From Priapulus caudatus (Eukaryota; Priapulida; Priapulimorpha; Priapulimorphida; Priapulidae): DNA of 23,000 bases. Below the pieces are notes generated by a model that was not told the DNA's origin, did no database searches, and worked only from the letters and a program-made list of their open reading frames with translations. The DNA is taken from contig NW_014577608.1 in assembly GCF_000485595.1 (NCBI RefSeq), positions 184,834-207,833 on the forward strand, given 5' to 3'. The position numbers and the translations under genes were made by a program. Positions 9,501 to 16,207 of this stretch are shown here, one piece after another (within the stretch, counting starts at the first letter, position 1; each line of letters starts with the position of its first letter).

Positions 9501-10071
9501 TGGGGGGAATACCAGATTTCAATACCTGGTATCCCGAATGGATACCATAATAGAAATCTAATTTCGCCCACTGTAATGACTAATGAGTAATGGTTCAAAA
9601 ATATAACTGAACCCAGCAAGTAGTTAGCGCAAGTTACAAAATATTAATTATAATATATTATATATTTAATTATAATTTTAATTTTATATTCCATGCCGTG
9701 TCCACTTCAGACTCTTGCATGAACACTAAAAGTAAAAGTAAAAGCTTCTAATTCAGAATGACTAACTGCAATATGTAATGCTAATGGGGAGTAATGCACT
9801 GTAAGGCTCTACTGTGGAAACATCAACACAATTATATGCTGAGAATTCACGCTGCTGAAAATTTTGCCAACGTTCAACTTTCAGTTCAACGCTTTTGCCA
9901 GCGAGGATGGTGCGACACCACCCAAACTGCGCCGGTAATTACTGCTGCCAAAATGCCGCCAAACCTACTTCGCTATTATCGTAATTTAACAAGTTCCGCG
10001 TGTCTTCAAACATACCTTGAACCAGCCTTGCCATCCTCATTGAGACCAACATGGATCGTTGTAGAACCCAT
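1398..10071 (-). CDS. JPT: JPT/HN1 (Jupiter microtubule-associated homolog) gene, four coding exons
   Basis: The product belongs to the Jupiter/HN1 family, small largely disordered proteins. The fly founder binds microtubules and vertebrate JPT2 has been reported as an NAADP-binding protein. Exons on the minus strand are 10016-10071, 8769-8972, 7637-7749 and then 1398-1858 (copy 1) or its broken copy near 5354. Phases chain at every junction: AG|A, GG|C, G|CT. The family hallmark SRPPGGASSNIFGG sits near residues 21-34, with KSDIFGT near 49-55 and SSNIFGD near 76-82. After residue 87 comes an acidic Ala/Glu/Pro/Thr tail, longer than in the roughly 150-residue vertebrate members. The promoter is shared with SDHAF3. 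The first three exons are secure; the 3' end is uncertain because of the duplication. Confidence 0.82.
1503..1546. repeat. CT/GA inverted repeat (hairpin)
   Basis: A run of CT dinucleotides is followed, after a short TATCA-containing loop, by a run of AG dinucleotides, so the two arms can pair. The same structure appears at 5001-5046. Confidence 0.8.
2033..2202. repeat. 34-bp minisatellite, five units
   Basis: Five near-identical 34-bp units each contain GAGAGCGAGAGAGGAACC. A diverged unit precedes them near 1977. The tract gives long Arg/Glu/Pro/Gly frames on both strands, which are artefacts of the repeat. Confidence 0.93.
2409..2421 (+). promoter_or_regulatory. CTCF-like motif
   Basis: CCACCAGGGGGAG closely resembles the core CTCF consensus CCASYAGRKGGCRS. 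This is a motif match only; occupancy cannot be judged. Confidence 0.3.
2577..2941. mobile_element. hAT-like MITE, 365 bp
   Basis: The left end reads CAGGGTTCATAG and the right end, reverse-complemented, CAGGGTTCGTAG, both typical of hAT terminal inverted repeats. AAGTCTTATAAG-like motifs and AATAAG/AATAAGTACTTA variants recur as subterminal repeats in both orientations. The flanks are TCTCTCTC on the left and ACTCTCTC on the right, consistent with an 8-bp target duplication in a CT tract. There is no transposase inside, so it is non-autonomous. Confidence 0.75.
4041..4156 (+). repeat. Purine-only G-rich tract (copy 2)
   Basis: Counterpart of 540-662 with a different pattern of GGGGA and GGTGGA units, so the tract has changed internally between copies. 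Confidence 0.8.
5001..5046. repeat. CT/GA inverted repeat (copy 2)
   Basis: CT run, TATCA-containing loop and AG run as in copy 1, with single-base interruptions in each arm. Confidence 0.75.
5275..5354 (-). pseudogene. JPT: JPT exon 4, copy 2: frame broken
   Basis: The acceptor at 5355-5357 and the first 16 codons match copy 1. A one-base loss near 5309 (CGCTTCG where copy 1 has CGCTTTCG) then shifts the frame to a TGA at 5275-5277. More single-base losses follow, so the acidic tail cannot be read. This copy is nearer exon 3 and would be met first by the spliceosome. I infer sequencing error or an uncollapsed allele rather than true decay, because the differences are nearly all indels. Confidence 0.65.
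5590..5748. repeat. 34-bp minisatellite (copy 2)
   Basis: Three to four units of the repeat seen at 2033-2202, the outer ones rearranged. Array length therefore differs between copies. Confidence 0.88.
5916..6199. mobile_element. Possible MITE, 284 bp with 20-bp inverted ends
   Basis: CAAGTCTTCATTTTGTAGGT at 5916-5935 is repeated inverted at 6180-6199 with one mismatch. The interior is AT-rich and non-coding. I see no clear target duplication, so its family is unknown. Confidence 0.45.
7297..7332. repeat. Alternating CA/CG tract (Z-DNA candidate)
   Basis: Alternating purine-pyrimidine run with a CGCGCGCGC core flanked by CACACA and GCACACACA. Confidence 0.75.
7637..7749 (-). CDS. JPT: JPT exon 3
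   Basis: The acceptor GTGCTGCAG lies before 7749 and the donor GTCAGT at 7631-7636. It completes Gly87, encodes 37 residues beginning HKEDKPAAEE and leaves one G for exon 4. The composition is Glu/Ala/Lys-rich, as expected for the disordered tail. A longer frame on this strand reads the same bases out of phase as an Arg-rich shadow. Confidence 0.8.
7775..7840 (+). repeat. G-rich purine tract in JPT intron 2
   Basis: Runs such as GGGGGGAGAGGGGGAGG and GGGCAGG form a possible quadruplex just upstream (gene sense) of exon 3. Confidence 0.4.
8157..8188 (+). repeat. Short telomere-like CCCTAA stretch
   Basis: AACCCTAAACCTAACCCTAA followed by CAATAACCC. A few degenerate telomere-type hexamers in intron 2 of JPT, too short to say more. 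Confidence 0.5.
8769..8972 (-). CDS. JPT: JPT exon 2 (core SRPPGG / SNIFG motifs)
   Basis: The acceptor CACTGTGCAG precedes 8972 and the donor GTAGGT lies at 8763-8768. It encodes the conserved core, including SRPPGGASSNIFGG, RRVKNYQKSDIFGT and GPRGSSNIFGDAPDYG. These segments identify the family. Confidence 0.92.
9099..9573. mobile_element. hAT-like MITE, 475 bp, in JPT intron 1
   Basis: The left end is CAGGGGTCGAAATTAG and the right end, reverse-complemented, CAGTGGGCGAAATTAG (13 of 16 identical). Both begin CAG as in hAT elements. GGTATCC/GGATACC motifs recur many times inside, in both orientations, as subterminal repeats. TAATG flanks both ends and may be the remnant of an 8-bp target duplication. 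There is no coding capacity. Confidence 0.75.
10016..10071 (-). CDS. JPT: JPT exon 1 (start codon)
   Basis: ATG at 10069-10071 opens 18 codons starting MGSTTIHVGL and ends TCAAG before the strong donor GTATGT at 10010-10015. The leftover AG plus the A opening exon 2 gives Arg19, reconstituting the family junction before the RPPGG motif. Confidence 0.85.
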
Positions 10072-10335
10072 CTTTCCTTAGAGCGATATTATGAACAAGA
10101 AAAGTTTAGATAATTTGGAAGAAGAAATAGGCGGTTCACTTTCTCAAACAGGAAGCGTCTGCGAGCGCTATCATCATCGATTCATCATATCCGCCACGTC
10201 CATTTTCACTAATTTCGACGGTAGATGGCGGTATAACAAACATGTCAGCGCTCTGGTGTAACATTAGAAGTTAGTTAGAAATTTGACTGAGTTCTTCTAA
10301 TGTACTTTACGGATACTTGCAACTCTTTGTGAACC
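10072..10335. promoter_or_regulatory. Bidirectional promoter between JPT and SDHAF3
   Basis: Only 264 bp separate the two divergent start codons. The interval holds an ETS-like CAGGAAG at 10149-10155 and a YY1-like GATGGCGG at 10224-10231, and lacks an obvious TATA box. These are common features of housekeeping bidirectional promoters. The role is inferred from geometry and motifs. Confidence 0.6.
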
Positions 10336-10577
10336 ATGTCATTGCCTAAACATCATGTTGCGTTGGTCAGAACACTTTACAAGCGAATACTGCGGCTTCA
10401 TCGGGGACTCAATCCCGAATTAAGAGCGATGGGAGACGAGTATGCAAAAGCCGAGTTTAAAAGACATATGAAGGCCTCACCAGAGCAGACTGTGAAATTT
10501 GTGAAGGCTTGGGTTGATTACGCCTTTACCTTATCTAAGCAGTTATCTGGGATGGAGCCTAAAGCGTCGTACGGAAG
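10336..10577 (+). CDS. SDHAF3: SDHAF3 exon 1
   Basis: From the ATG to donor GTAAAT at 10578. Carries the LYK motif and the central helix and ends with two bases of the Arg81 codon. Confidence 0.94.
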
Positions 10578-11094
10578 GTAAATATTTGTAGTTCTTAGAT
10601 ACGTGTAACCAATAAACCATTGCCATTGCCATTGGCATTGGTCACCGTTAAACTTTGAAGAACGACCATTATTTGACATTGTCATTCGATTCATTGTGTT
10701 GGTGATTGATCTAGATACAATAATGTAACCAAACAAGAGTATGGTTACATTATTGTGTCTATTGATTGATCGTGCAGCGCGTTAGACATCAGTAATTAAT
10801 ATTAGATCTGAAATCAACGAGCGAACGCACCTCACTACATTTACCGTATATTATGACACTAAAACAGTTGTTCTGTTGAAATATCGTCTATCTCACAATA
10901 TGTCAAAAAAGAGAAGATCATTTTCATTTTCTGTTCATTTTATACCACTAACAAAATTAATCTTACAATCGTATTTTATTTTGGATAGACGTCTCAGCCA
11001 TGAAGAATTGAACAGTTTTAGTGAGGAACAGATATACCAGCTGTACCACCTAAACCAAGAAGCAACTGGAAAAACAGAAGATGCCAGCAGATAA
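10336..11094 (+). CDS. SDHAF3: SDHAF3 (ACN9), succinate dehydrogenase assembly factor 3
   Basis: SDHAF3 is a mitochondrial matrix LYR-motif protein that helps mature the iron-sulfur subunit SDHB of respiratory complex II. The coding exons are 10336-10577 and 10989-11094. The junction (AG|A) gives Arg81 and a product of 115 residues, close to the 125 of the human protein. The N-terminus reads MSLPKHHVALVRTLYKRILR, with LYK in place of the canonical LYR, as in the human protein. YAKAEFKRH near 36-44 and, in exon 2, a HEELNSFSEEQIYQL stretch match conserved blocks. No in-frame ATG upstream extends it. It is complete, with a polyadenylation signal 165 bp after the stop. Confidence 0.95.
10617..10641 (+). 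repeat. CCATTG hexamer repeat
   Basis: Four tandem CCATTG-like hexamers, the last altered to GCATTG, in the SDHAF3 intron. Confidence 0.7.
10713..10760. repeat. Inverted repeat in SDHAF3 intron
   Basis: AGATACAATAATGTAACCA is repeated inverted 10 bases later with one mismatch, a 19-bp stem. Confidence 0.75.
10989..11094 (+). CDS. SDHAF3: SDHAF3 exon 2
   Basis: Acceptor TTTTGGATAG precedes 10989 and TAA lies at 11092-11094. Encodes the conserved C-terminal EELNSFSEEQIYQL helix. Confidence 0.93.
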
Positions 11095-11258
11095 CATCCA
11101 ACTTGCAAGAACGAGAACTTACCAATTGAAATGAGGCAATCGGGTGTATTTAGAATTGGAATGTGAATTTGTGTCGTAGAAGTTTAGAACATAGAAACAT
11201 AGAACATAGAATAGAGAACGTCTAATAATGTAATTTTGAAATCACTTGTGTGATAAGT

Positions 11259-11264
11259 AATAAA
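11259..11264 (+). terminator. Polyadenylation signal of SDHAF3
   Basis: AATAAA lies 165 bp after the stop and is followed by a T/G-rich stretch (GTTTGTTGTTTATG), the usual downstream element. Confidence 0.7.
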
Positions 11265-11457
11265 GTTTGTTGTTTATGTTATTTATAAATCTTATCTATT
11301 AGTCTTTATCTGCTTATAATACAACTTGCATACAACTCTCCTCACCACAACAGAACTGTCATGCTGAAGTCATGTATGTGCCTACATTATGGCACTATGA
11401 TAGAGTTAGTATCTTATTATGCAAAATAATGCAATATATGATTTATATTGTGATCTT

Positions 11458-11745
11458 GCCTACCTTTACTCTCCTCTTCCTTCTTTCCACCCAGCCTTCT
11501 TTCCTCCTGTATTGTCTTTTCTCCACCACCGTCTCTCCTCCACTTAAAACCCCTCCTCCACCTGACTACCCTCCTTCATTCGCCCTTCAGCCGCTCTTCT
11601 TTCATACATTATCCACTCTTCAAGTTTCTCCCTTCCTGCATCCCCTGTCCATTCTCCACTATCCAACCTCTCCCCTCTTCCAAATTTCCTACTCCTCTAC
11701 CATGACTCCTCCCTCCTCAACTTCTCTGCCCTTTTCCTTCATCCA
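11458..11745 (+). repeat. Pyrimidine-rich tract
   Basis: Nearly 300 bases dominated by C and T with CTCC, CTTCC and CCTCC runs. It opens a Ser/Pro/Leu-rich frame that I attribute to composition. Confidence 0.6.
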
Positions 11746-11854
11746 CCTCTCAATTTTGTATTTCAATTATTGTACCTCCACATACTGTAAAACAAAACGG
11801 AGTGTAAAACAAAACACTAGGTTTTATATAAGCTTTATAGCTTTCTAACCTCTA

Positions 11855-11881
11855 GCCACTTGTCTTGAGGGGACAAGTGGC
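11855..11881. repeat. Perfect hairpin
   Basis: GCCACTTGTC at 11855-11864 pairs with GACAAGTGGC at 11872-11881 across a 7-base loop. The outer flanks CCTCTA and ATCTAGG extend it imperfectly. Confidence 0.7.
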
Positions 11882-11960
11882 ATCTAGGTAAATATCCAGG
11901 TAAGACGAAAAAATCAACCTTCATAGTTTTCACGTGCACGTGTTTTATTTATAATTATGT

Positions 11961-11974
11961 CCGCCAGGTGGCGG
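11961..11974. promoter_or_regulatory. E-box / CTCF-like palindromic motif
   Basis: CCGCCAGGTGGCGG has 6-base palindromic arms around GG. It contains the E-box CAGGTG and resembles the GC-rich CTCF core. Function is inference only. Confidence 0.25.
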
Positions 11975-12247
11975 GATTACATGTTATGATTGTTAACTTA
12001 TCATTTGCTTGAGATTGTGGAGCGGGAAGATTTGGTATTTCGGGAGCTAGTAAACATTTATTACGTGTGTATTATTTTGTTGCATATAAATATGTACTTT
12101 ATTTTGTGGTACAATGGGAGATGTGTGATGCTTTATTCTGTGATGCATGTAAAGCTTGGCGCCAGCCACTGGCCATGATCTCATGCCTTTGAAGTTGACG
12201 TTTTTCAAAAGCTAGAATTATTTTTATTCATTACTCATTAGACATTA

Positions 12248-12280
12248 TTAATAATAATAATATTATTATTATTATTATAT
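12248..12280. repeat. (AAT)n/(ATT)n palindromic microsatellite
   Basis: An AATAAT run followed directly by an ATTATT run, forming a self-complementary tract. Confidence 0.8.
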
Positions 12281-12467
12281 TTTTCTACATCATGATATAA
12301 CATTATCATGACTCATAAATCATAAACAGTGGAATTTTTAGATGATGGAGTAGTGAATAGCGCTACCCGTGTTATATAAGTTATAACTTATACTACTATA
12401 AGTATAACTATAACTGTATAAGTACTATATCATAATCATAGCCATAGGCTCTGGTACAGCCTTAGCT

Positions 12468-12597
12468 CATAGATACTACCCCAAGGGTACTTGGGGTAGT
12501 ACTTGGGGTAGTATCTATGCTTAGCTCTAGTACTATAGCCCGCGTTCATTAACTGCCGCAGGCAAGTGTCAACCAACCGGGCTATAGTACTAGAGCT
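12468..12597. repeat. Cluster of perfect inverted repeats upstream of TEDC2
   Basis: CATAGATACTACCCCAAG (12468-12485) is repeated inverted at 12502-12519. Immediately after, AGCTCTAGTACTATAGCCC (12523-12541) is repeated inverted at 12579-12597. Both stems are perfect, 18 and 19 bp. TAGTACT motifs continue on both sides from about 12420 to 12720. Confidence 0.85.
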
Positions 12598-12738
12598 ACT
12601 GAGCTAGTACAGCCTATGCTATAGTACTTAGTAGCTCTAGTAACTATAGGTACCCTGTGATTTCACCATATTACCATACGGTAAGTACTACTAGTACTAG
12701 TAGTAGTACTATAGTTAGTGAAGTGCTTGTATTTACAG

Positions 12739-12899
12739 ATGATGAGATCTAATGAAGATCATGGAGAGAGTGTTGATATTGACGTATCTGAAGTCTCGGC
12801 TGTAGAGCAGCTGCTGGGGTTCCTCGCCGATATCAACAAACAGAGGAGCGAAGCTGAGACGGTGTGCCAGCATTATCGTACCATCTTTAAACAAAGGAG
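12739..12899 (+). CDS. TEDC2: TEDC2 coding exon 1
   Basis: Acceptor GTATTTACAG is followed directly by ATGATG, so the start is Met1 or Met2 and a non-coding 5' exon is likely. Donor GTGAAG at 12900. Encodes the conserved N-terminal helix. Confidence 0.82.
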
Positions 12900-15738
12900 G
12901 TGAAGTTGAATACAAGAGCGTAGCTAACCCATTGGCATTGTGCGTGGGGGAGGGGCAAAGGCATGTGCGTGGGGGAGGGGCAAAGGCATGTGCGTGGGGG
13001 AGGGGCAAAGGCATGTGCGTGGTGCGAAGGTGGCTGCCATTGACTACGTAATGTATTTATATTTCTCTAGGGGGAACAACTCACTGCCCCTCCTCCCGGT
13101 ATTTACGGCTCTGAATTCATATAGTGTTATGAGTCGACATCTATTATAACTATAATTAATTGTGTAGCGCTTGTGGTAACATTTTAGCATTGTGTCCACG
13201 CTGAGCTTTGCCAGGTTGATGATATATTTCTACTGGCATAGTGGTTAGCATGTTTATGGGTGCGTGCACAACATAACCATACAAATTTTATTATGAGCAG
13301 CCCCAAAATAAGGCTGCACACAAACACCTTGTGTTCTTTCCTTCAGGAGGCAGTATATACAGAGGCTGTTAGACAATAATAAGCAAGATCCATCGCCAAA
13401 AAGTGAGGATGTCGACTTAAAACCGGGTATTAAAATTCTGCTTACATCATGTACCATCATTTATCACGCAGTTGTTAAGATGAACGTATCTTAAGGTTTA
13501 TGTGATTGCATATATATATCAATGTTCATTTTATCTGTTGTCAAATCCTATAATTTGCTTTAGCTCCCAGTGTTGAAGTTAAAGTCCCAAAATCAAACTT
13601 TATATGCACACTTAAAAATCAAGGCAACATTCTCTCAGGGATAAGATTCACCGTCTGGTGTGCTGGCTTGCGCATGGTCACGGTCGTCACGTATTTGATG
13701 TTCCGATCGCTCGTTACAGATTCACCGGACGAGAACCCACTGGAGCTCGTCGAATCCGCACTCAGGAAGTCGAGAGAGACGCGAGAGAGACTGCAGCGAC
13801 GCCGCAATGTCACTCAGCCTCTGTTCACTGCCACGGACCCAGCCACTCATCCAGCCACTCATCCAGCCACTCGTCCAGCCACTCACCCAGCCACTCGTCC
13901 AGCCACTCACGCGAGTCTGCTATCTGATGCTCTCCGAGATAACGACCCTGGTCAGCTCGACGCAATCCTGGAGGAAACTAACCGAGAGGGGGCGCCACCA
14001 TTGGCTGCATCCCGTGTAGCCGCCACCTACACAGATGAAGGAGGGCCGATACCTGGCGAGGTGATGCCGGCGGAAATCGGCGAGAAAAGCGAGAATAAAT
14101 TGCAGTTTCTTGTGGCAGAGGGTGCTGCAGGTAGCGGCGTCATATCGCAGTCGAGATTGCAAGACTTGCTTGCCTCCGTGCATCTCGCGTCGAAGCCGAA
14201 GCCTAAACTCACGGGAGCGCCACCTAGGAGGGACGACGGATCGTTGAAGGCTTTATCACGGCCGACAGCGACGCAGCGTCGACCCGCCACGCAGCCACAG
14301 ACCACGCGCGCGGCGGCCTCATCGCGACCCCATCGCCCCGGCAACCCATCCGGCGTTCCGGCGAACCCGGCGCGCGTGTCAGTGGCAGCCGTCCGCCCGC
14401 GTCCATCGCCGAGGCAGCCGTCGTCGCTCTCCGTTGCAGGCGGTCGTGAGAGACACACAGTTAAAGCCAGCTGGCGTCCAGCGGGGGACGAGGCGTCGAG
14501 GCGGGACCCGGCGTCGGCAGCGTGCGCGGCGCGACAGCGCGGGGGAAGAGCCGAGCCGCCGCCGCCGCCACGTGATCCAGGAACGCGCGAGAAACAGTCG
14601 CGTCGACAACCACAGGGGGGCGGCGGCGGTGACGCGCGGAAAGAAGCGAAGTGCGCCAGCGGATCAGACGAACAAACGAGGAAAGACGTCAGGTAAGGTT
14701 CTGCTCCACAGGGAGGGGTGGTGGGGGGGGGACCGGTCACACGAAGCAGGAGCGGTGTCTGTAAGATGTTGCCGGTCGTGCAGCGCGGCGATCGTCTGCT
14801 CTACGCTTCACAACGATGGCAGCGGGAATATTCACGGAGTTTCCCTTCAGTGTTGTGCAGGTGCCAGACGAGCAGGCCATGGAAGAACTGAGGAGGGTCT
14901 GCAGGAAACACGAGCGATTGAAGAGAAGCCTACGACGAGAGGTGGAGGAGGGTTGCACGGACAGAGAGGCGTTCCTTAGCCAGCTGGAGTCGCTAGTATG
15001 TAGCGTTAGTCGGTGGAGATGAGGCGCTCCGCCATAGTTATTGCTCTCAGTGAGAGCCAAGCACTGCTGCTGGTCTTCCTAAGTTAACTATATAGCAGTT
15101 TAATTTTAAATATACAAAATTAAATAATAAGTGATATGTAATATACGACAGTATAATTCAACTACATTCTATTACCTATTGACGAACGATGCTGTTTGTA
15201 CGTGTGTATAAAATATATATGTTATACATAACAGTCAACCATTGGTTGTCGATTTCAGAAGGCAGTCCATTGTTGCAAATCATTATGACTCGCTTCTGTC
15301 GTTGTCGTAGATGCAGCCCGATAAACCAGCACAAGCGGAACACGCCAGCAGAGGGAGTGACTGTAGTTGTCCGCGGCAGATAGCTTACAGGGACCCTTCA
15401 GAGTTGCAGCAGCTGATGGACTTGGTGTGTGAGACGCAGATGCTCAGCCTGCAGGTGGCGCTGTTAGATAGCGTAAAGGAGCTGGCGCCTATGACGCAGC
15501 ACGAGGAAGGGTGAGCGAATAGAGTGACTGCACTCCCGAGGTCATTACAAACACGCATCAAGCCGGTAGAAATTTACGATGCCCCTAAATCTGTTAGCAG
15601 ATCTACGGATTGTTTTGCTAAAATCCTGAACTTTTCATTAATAGGGGCCTGGAATGGTACCGCATTTTAAGTGGAATGGTAGAGGGCACCACCACCTTTC
15701 CGACGTTAATAAAGGACAAAGTACTGGAGCTGGGCTGA
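12739..15738 (+). CDS. TEDC2: TEDC2, tubulin epsilon and delta complex protein 2, six coding exons
   Basis: TEDC2 acts at centrioles with TEDC1 and delta- and epsilon-tubulin to stabilise triplet microtubules. Exons are 12739-12899, 13347-13426, 13564-14692, 14851-14995, 15311-15510 and 15645-15738. All phases agree, giving 602 residues against about 430 in human. The N-terminal helix ([19 protein letters not shown], near 21-39) matches the family start. A second match is the [20 protein letters not shown] helix, near 462-481. The C-terminus ([19 protein letters not shown], then [13 protein letters not shown] and a final Lys/Leu stretch) aligns with the human C-terminal block. The extra length is a disordered Arg/Pro/Ala/Ser-rich linker in exon 3, including a PATH repeat. 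No canonical AATAAA was seen shortly after the stop. Confidence 0.85.
12940..13024 (+). repeat. 25-bp minisatellite in TEDC2 intron 1
   Basis: Three full units starting at 12940, 12965 and 12990, each with GTGCGTGGGGGAGGGGCAAA, plus a partial fourth at 13015. Units are identical, suggesting recent expansion. Confidence 0.92.
13347..13426 (+). CDS. TEDC2: TEDC2 coding exon 2
   Basis: Acceptor TTTCCTTCAG and donor GTATTA. Completes Arg54, encodes [20 protein letters not shown] and a short acidic stretch, and leaves one G. Confidence 0.78.
13564..14692 (+). CDS. TEDC2: TEDC2 coding exon 3 (long disordered linker)
   Basis: Acceptor AATTTGCTTTAG before 13564, donor GTAAGG at 14693. The frame is open for 375 codons. 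The segment from 13722 ([19 protein letters not shown]) resembles the human SPQDLKELEFL region. The preceding 50 codons look less protein-like, and an alternative acceptor GCTCGTTACAG at 13719 keeps the same frame with exon 2, so the exon may start at 13720. The rest is rich in Arg, Pro, Ala, Gly and Ser. Confidence 0.7.
13841..13912 (+). repeat. 12-bp coding repeat (PATH/PATR units)
   Basis: Six tandem 12-bp units like AGCCACTCATCC encode Pro-Ala-Thr-His/Arg repeats near residues 173-197 of TEDC2. Unit variation is limited to one or two bases. Confidence 0.92.
14851..14995 (+). CDS. TEDC2: TEDC2 coding exon 4
   Basis: Acceptor TTTCCCTTCAG, donor GTATGT at 14996. The first base completes AG|T (Ser457). 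Encodes the charged helix matching the human EAEAGRLRKAC region. Confidence 0.82.
15311..15510 (+). CDS. TEDC2: TEDC2 coding exon 5
   Basis: Acceptor GTTGTCGTAG, donor GTGAGC at 15511. Phase 0 entry. Encodes [20 protein letters not shown] followed by a [13 protein letters not shown] stretch, the best match to human TEDC2. Confidence 0.88.
15645..15738 (+). CDS. TEDC2: TEDC2 coding exon 6 (stop)
   Basis: Acceptor TTCATTAATAG before 15645. The first G completes a Gly codon, then [17 protein letters not shown] and a final VLELG before TGA at 15736-15738. Confidence 0.85.
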
Positions 15739-15971
15739 TTTGTCCGTTCTCATCAATTCTACGTCCTTGAATCCCAGCATCAGTTGGAGGAACGAGTGTT
15801 AAAACTAATCATCAGGTGGTGCAACGTGATGTATACATGTATTGCAGCTGTCTAAAGGTCTGTAAGACACGTTAGCTGATTCTTCTGTTTTATCTAAACA
15901 AGGAGCTAGGCAGTAACACAATTACTATGATTAATAATACTTGATTTGACACAGCACTCATAATTTCCAAA

Positions 15972-15981
15972 TTTATTTATT
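15972..15981 (-). terminator. Polyadenylation signals of B3GNTL1
   Basis: On the minus strand two overlapping AATAAA hexamers lie about 150 bp past the B3GNTL1 stop codon. Confidence 0.6.
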
Positions 15982-16126
15982 TTTTAAACATTAAGTATTG
16001 ATGATTTAATACATATATATGTACATACGTGATATTTTCTATATTCTTACAAATATACAGATATCGGTTTTTATGTTTCACACAACTATTATGTATGTTG
16101 GTTATCACATTGTTGTTGAACACTAC

Positions 16127-16207
16127 TCAGTTGAAATGGATGTAATCCCGCCCCTCCATCAAATTGAGCGATGCCAGATTCTTCTCGAAAATGCCTCCAG
16201 TCAAATC
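16127..16207 (-). CDS. B3GNTL1: B3GNTL1 last exon
   Basis: Acceptor TTTGTTGGCAG. Encodes [20 protein letters not shown] then DYIHFN and TGA, matching the human C-terminus. A plus-strand frame over the same bases is its shadow. Confidence 0.92.
   Translation of the reverse strand, partial: DLTGGIFEKNLASLNLMEGRDYIHFN

Larger units (their letters stand above)
11265..12738. other. Intergenic region between SDHAF3 and TEDC2
   Basis: No coding exon recognised. It includes a pyrimidine-rich tract (about 11458-11745), a perfect small hairpin, a CTCF/E-box-like palindrome, an AAT microsatellite and a dense cluster of inverted repeats just upstream of TEDC2. A strong donor-like GTAAGTACT at 12681 with the acceptor at 12738 could bound a 58-bp intron after a non-coding 5' exon of TEDC2. 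Confidence 0.5.

Noticed and set aside
11372-11848. 158-residue plus-strand Ser/Pro/Leu frame
   Set aside because: Follows a pyrimidine-rich tract; no start context, domain or splice support, and low-complexity composition explains the open frame.
14027-14740. 237-residue minus-strand frame
   Set aside because: Antisense shadow of the GC-rich TEDC2 exon 3, whose plus-strand frame is supported by phase-matched splice sites.
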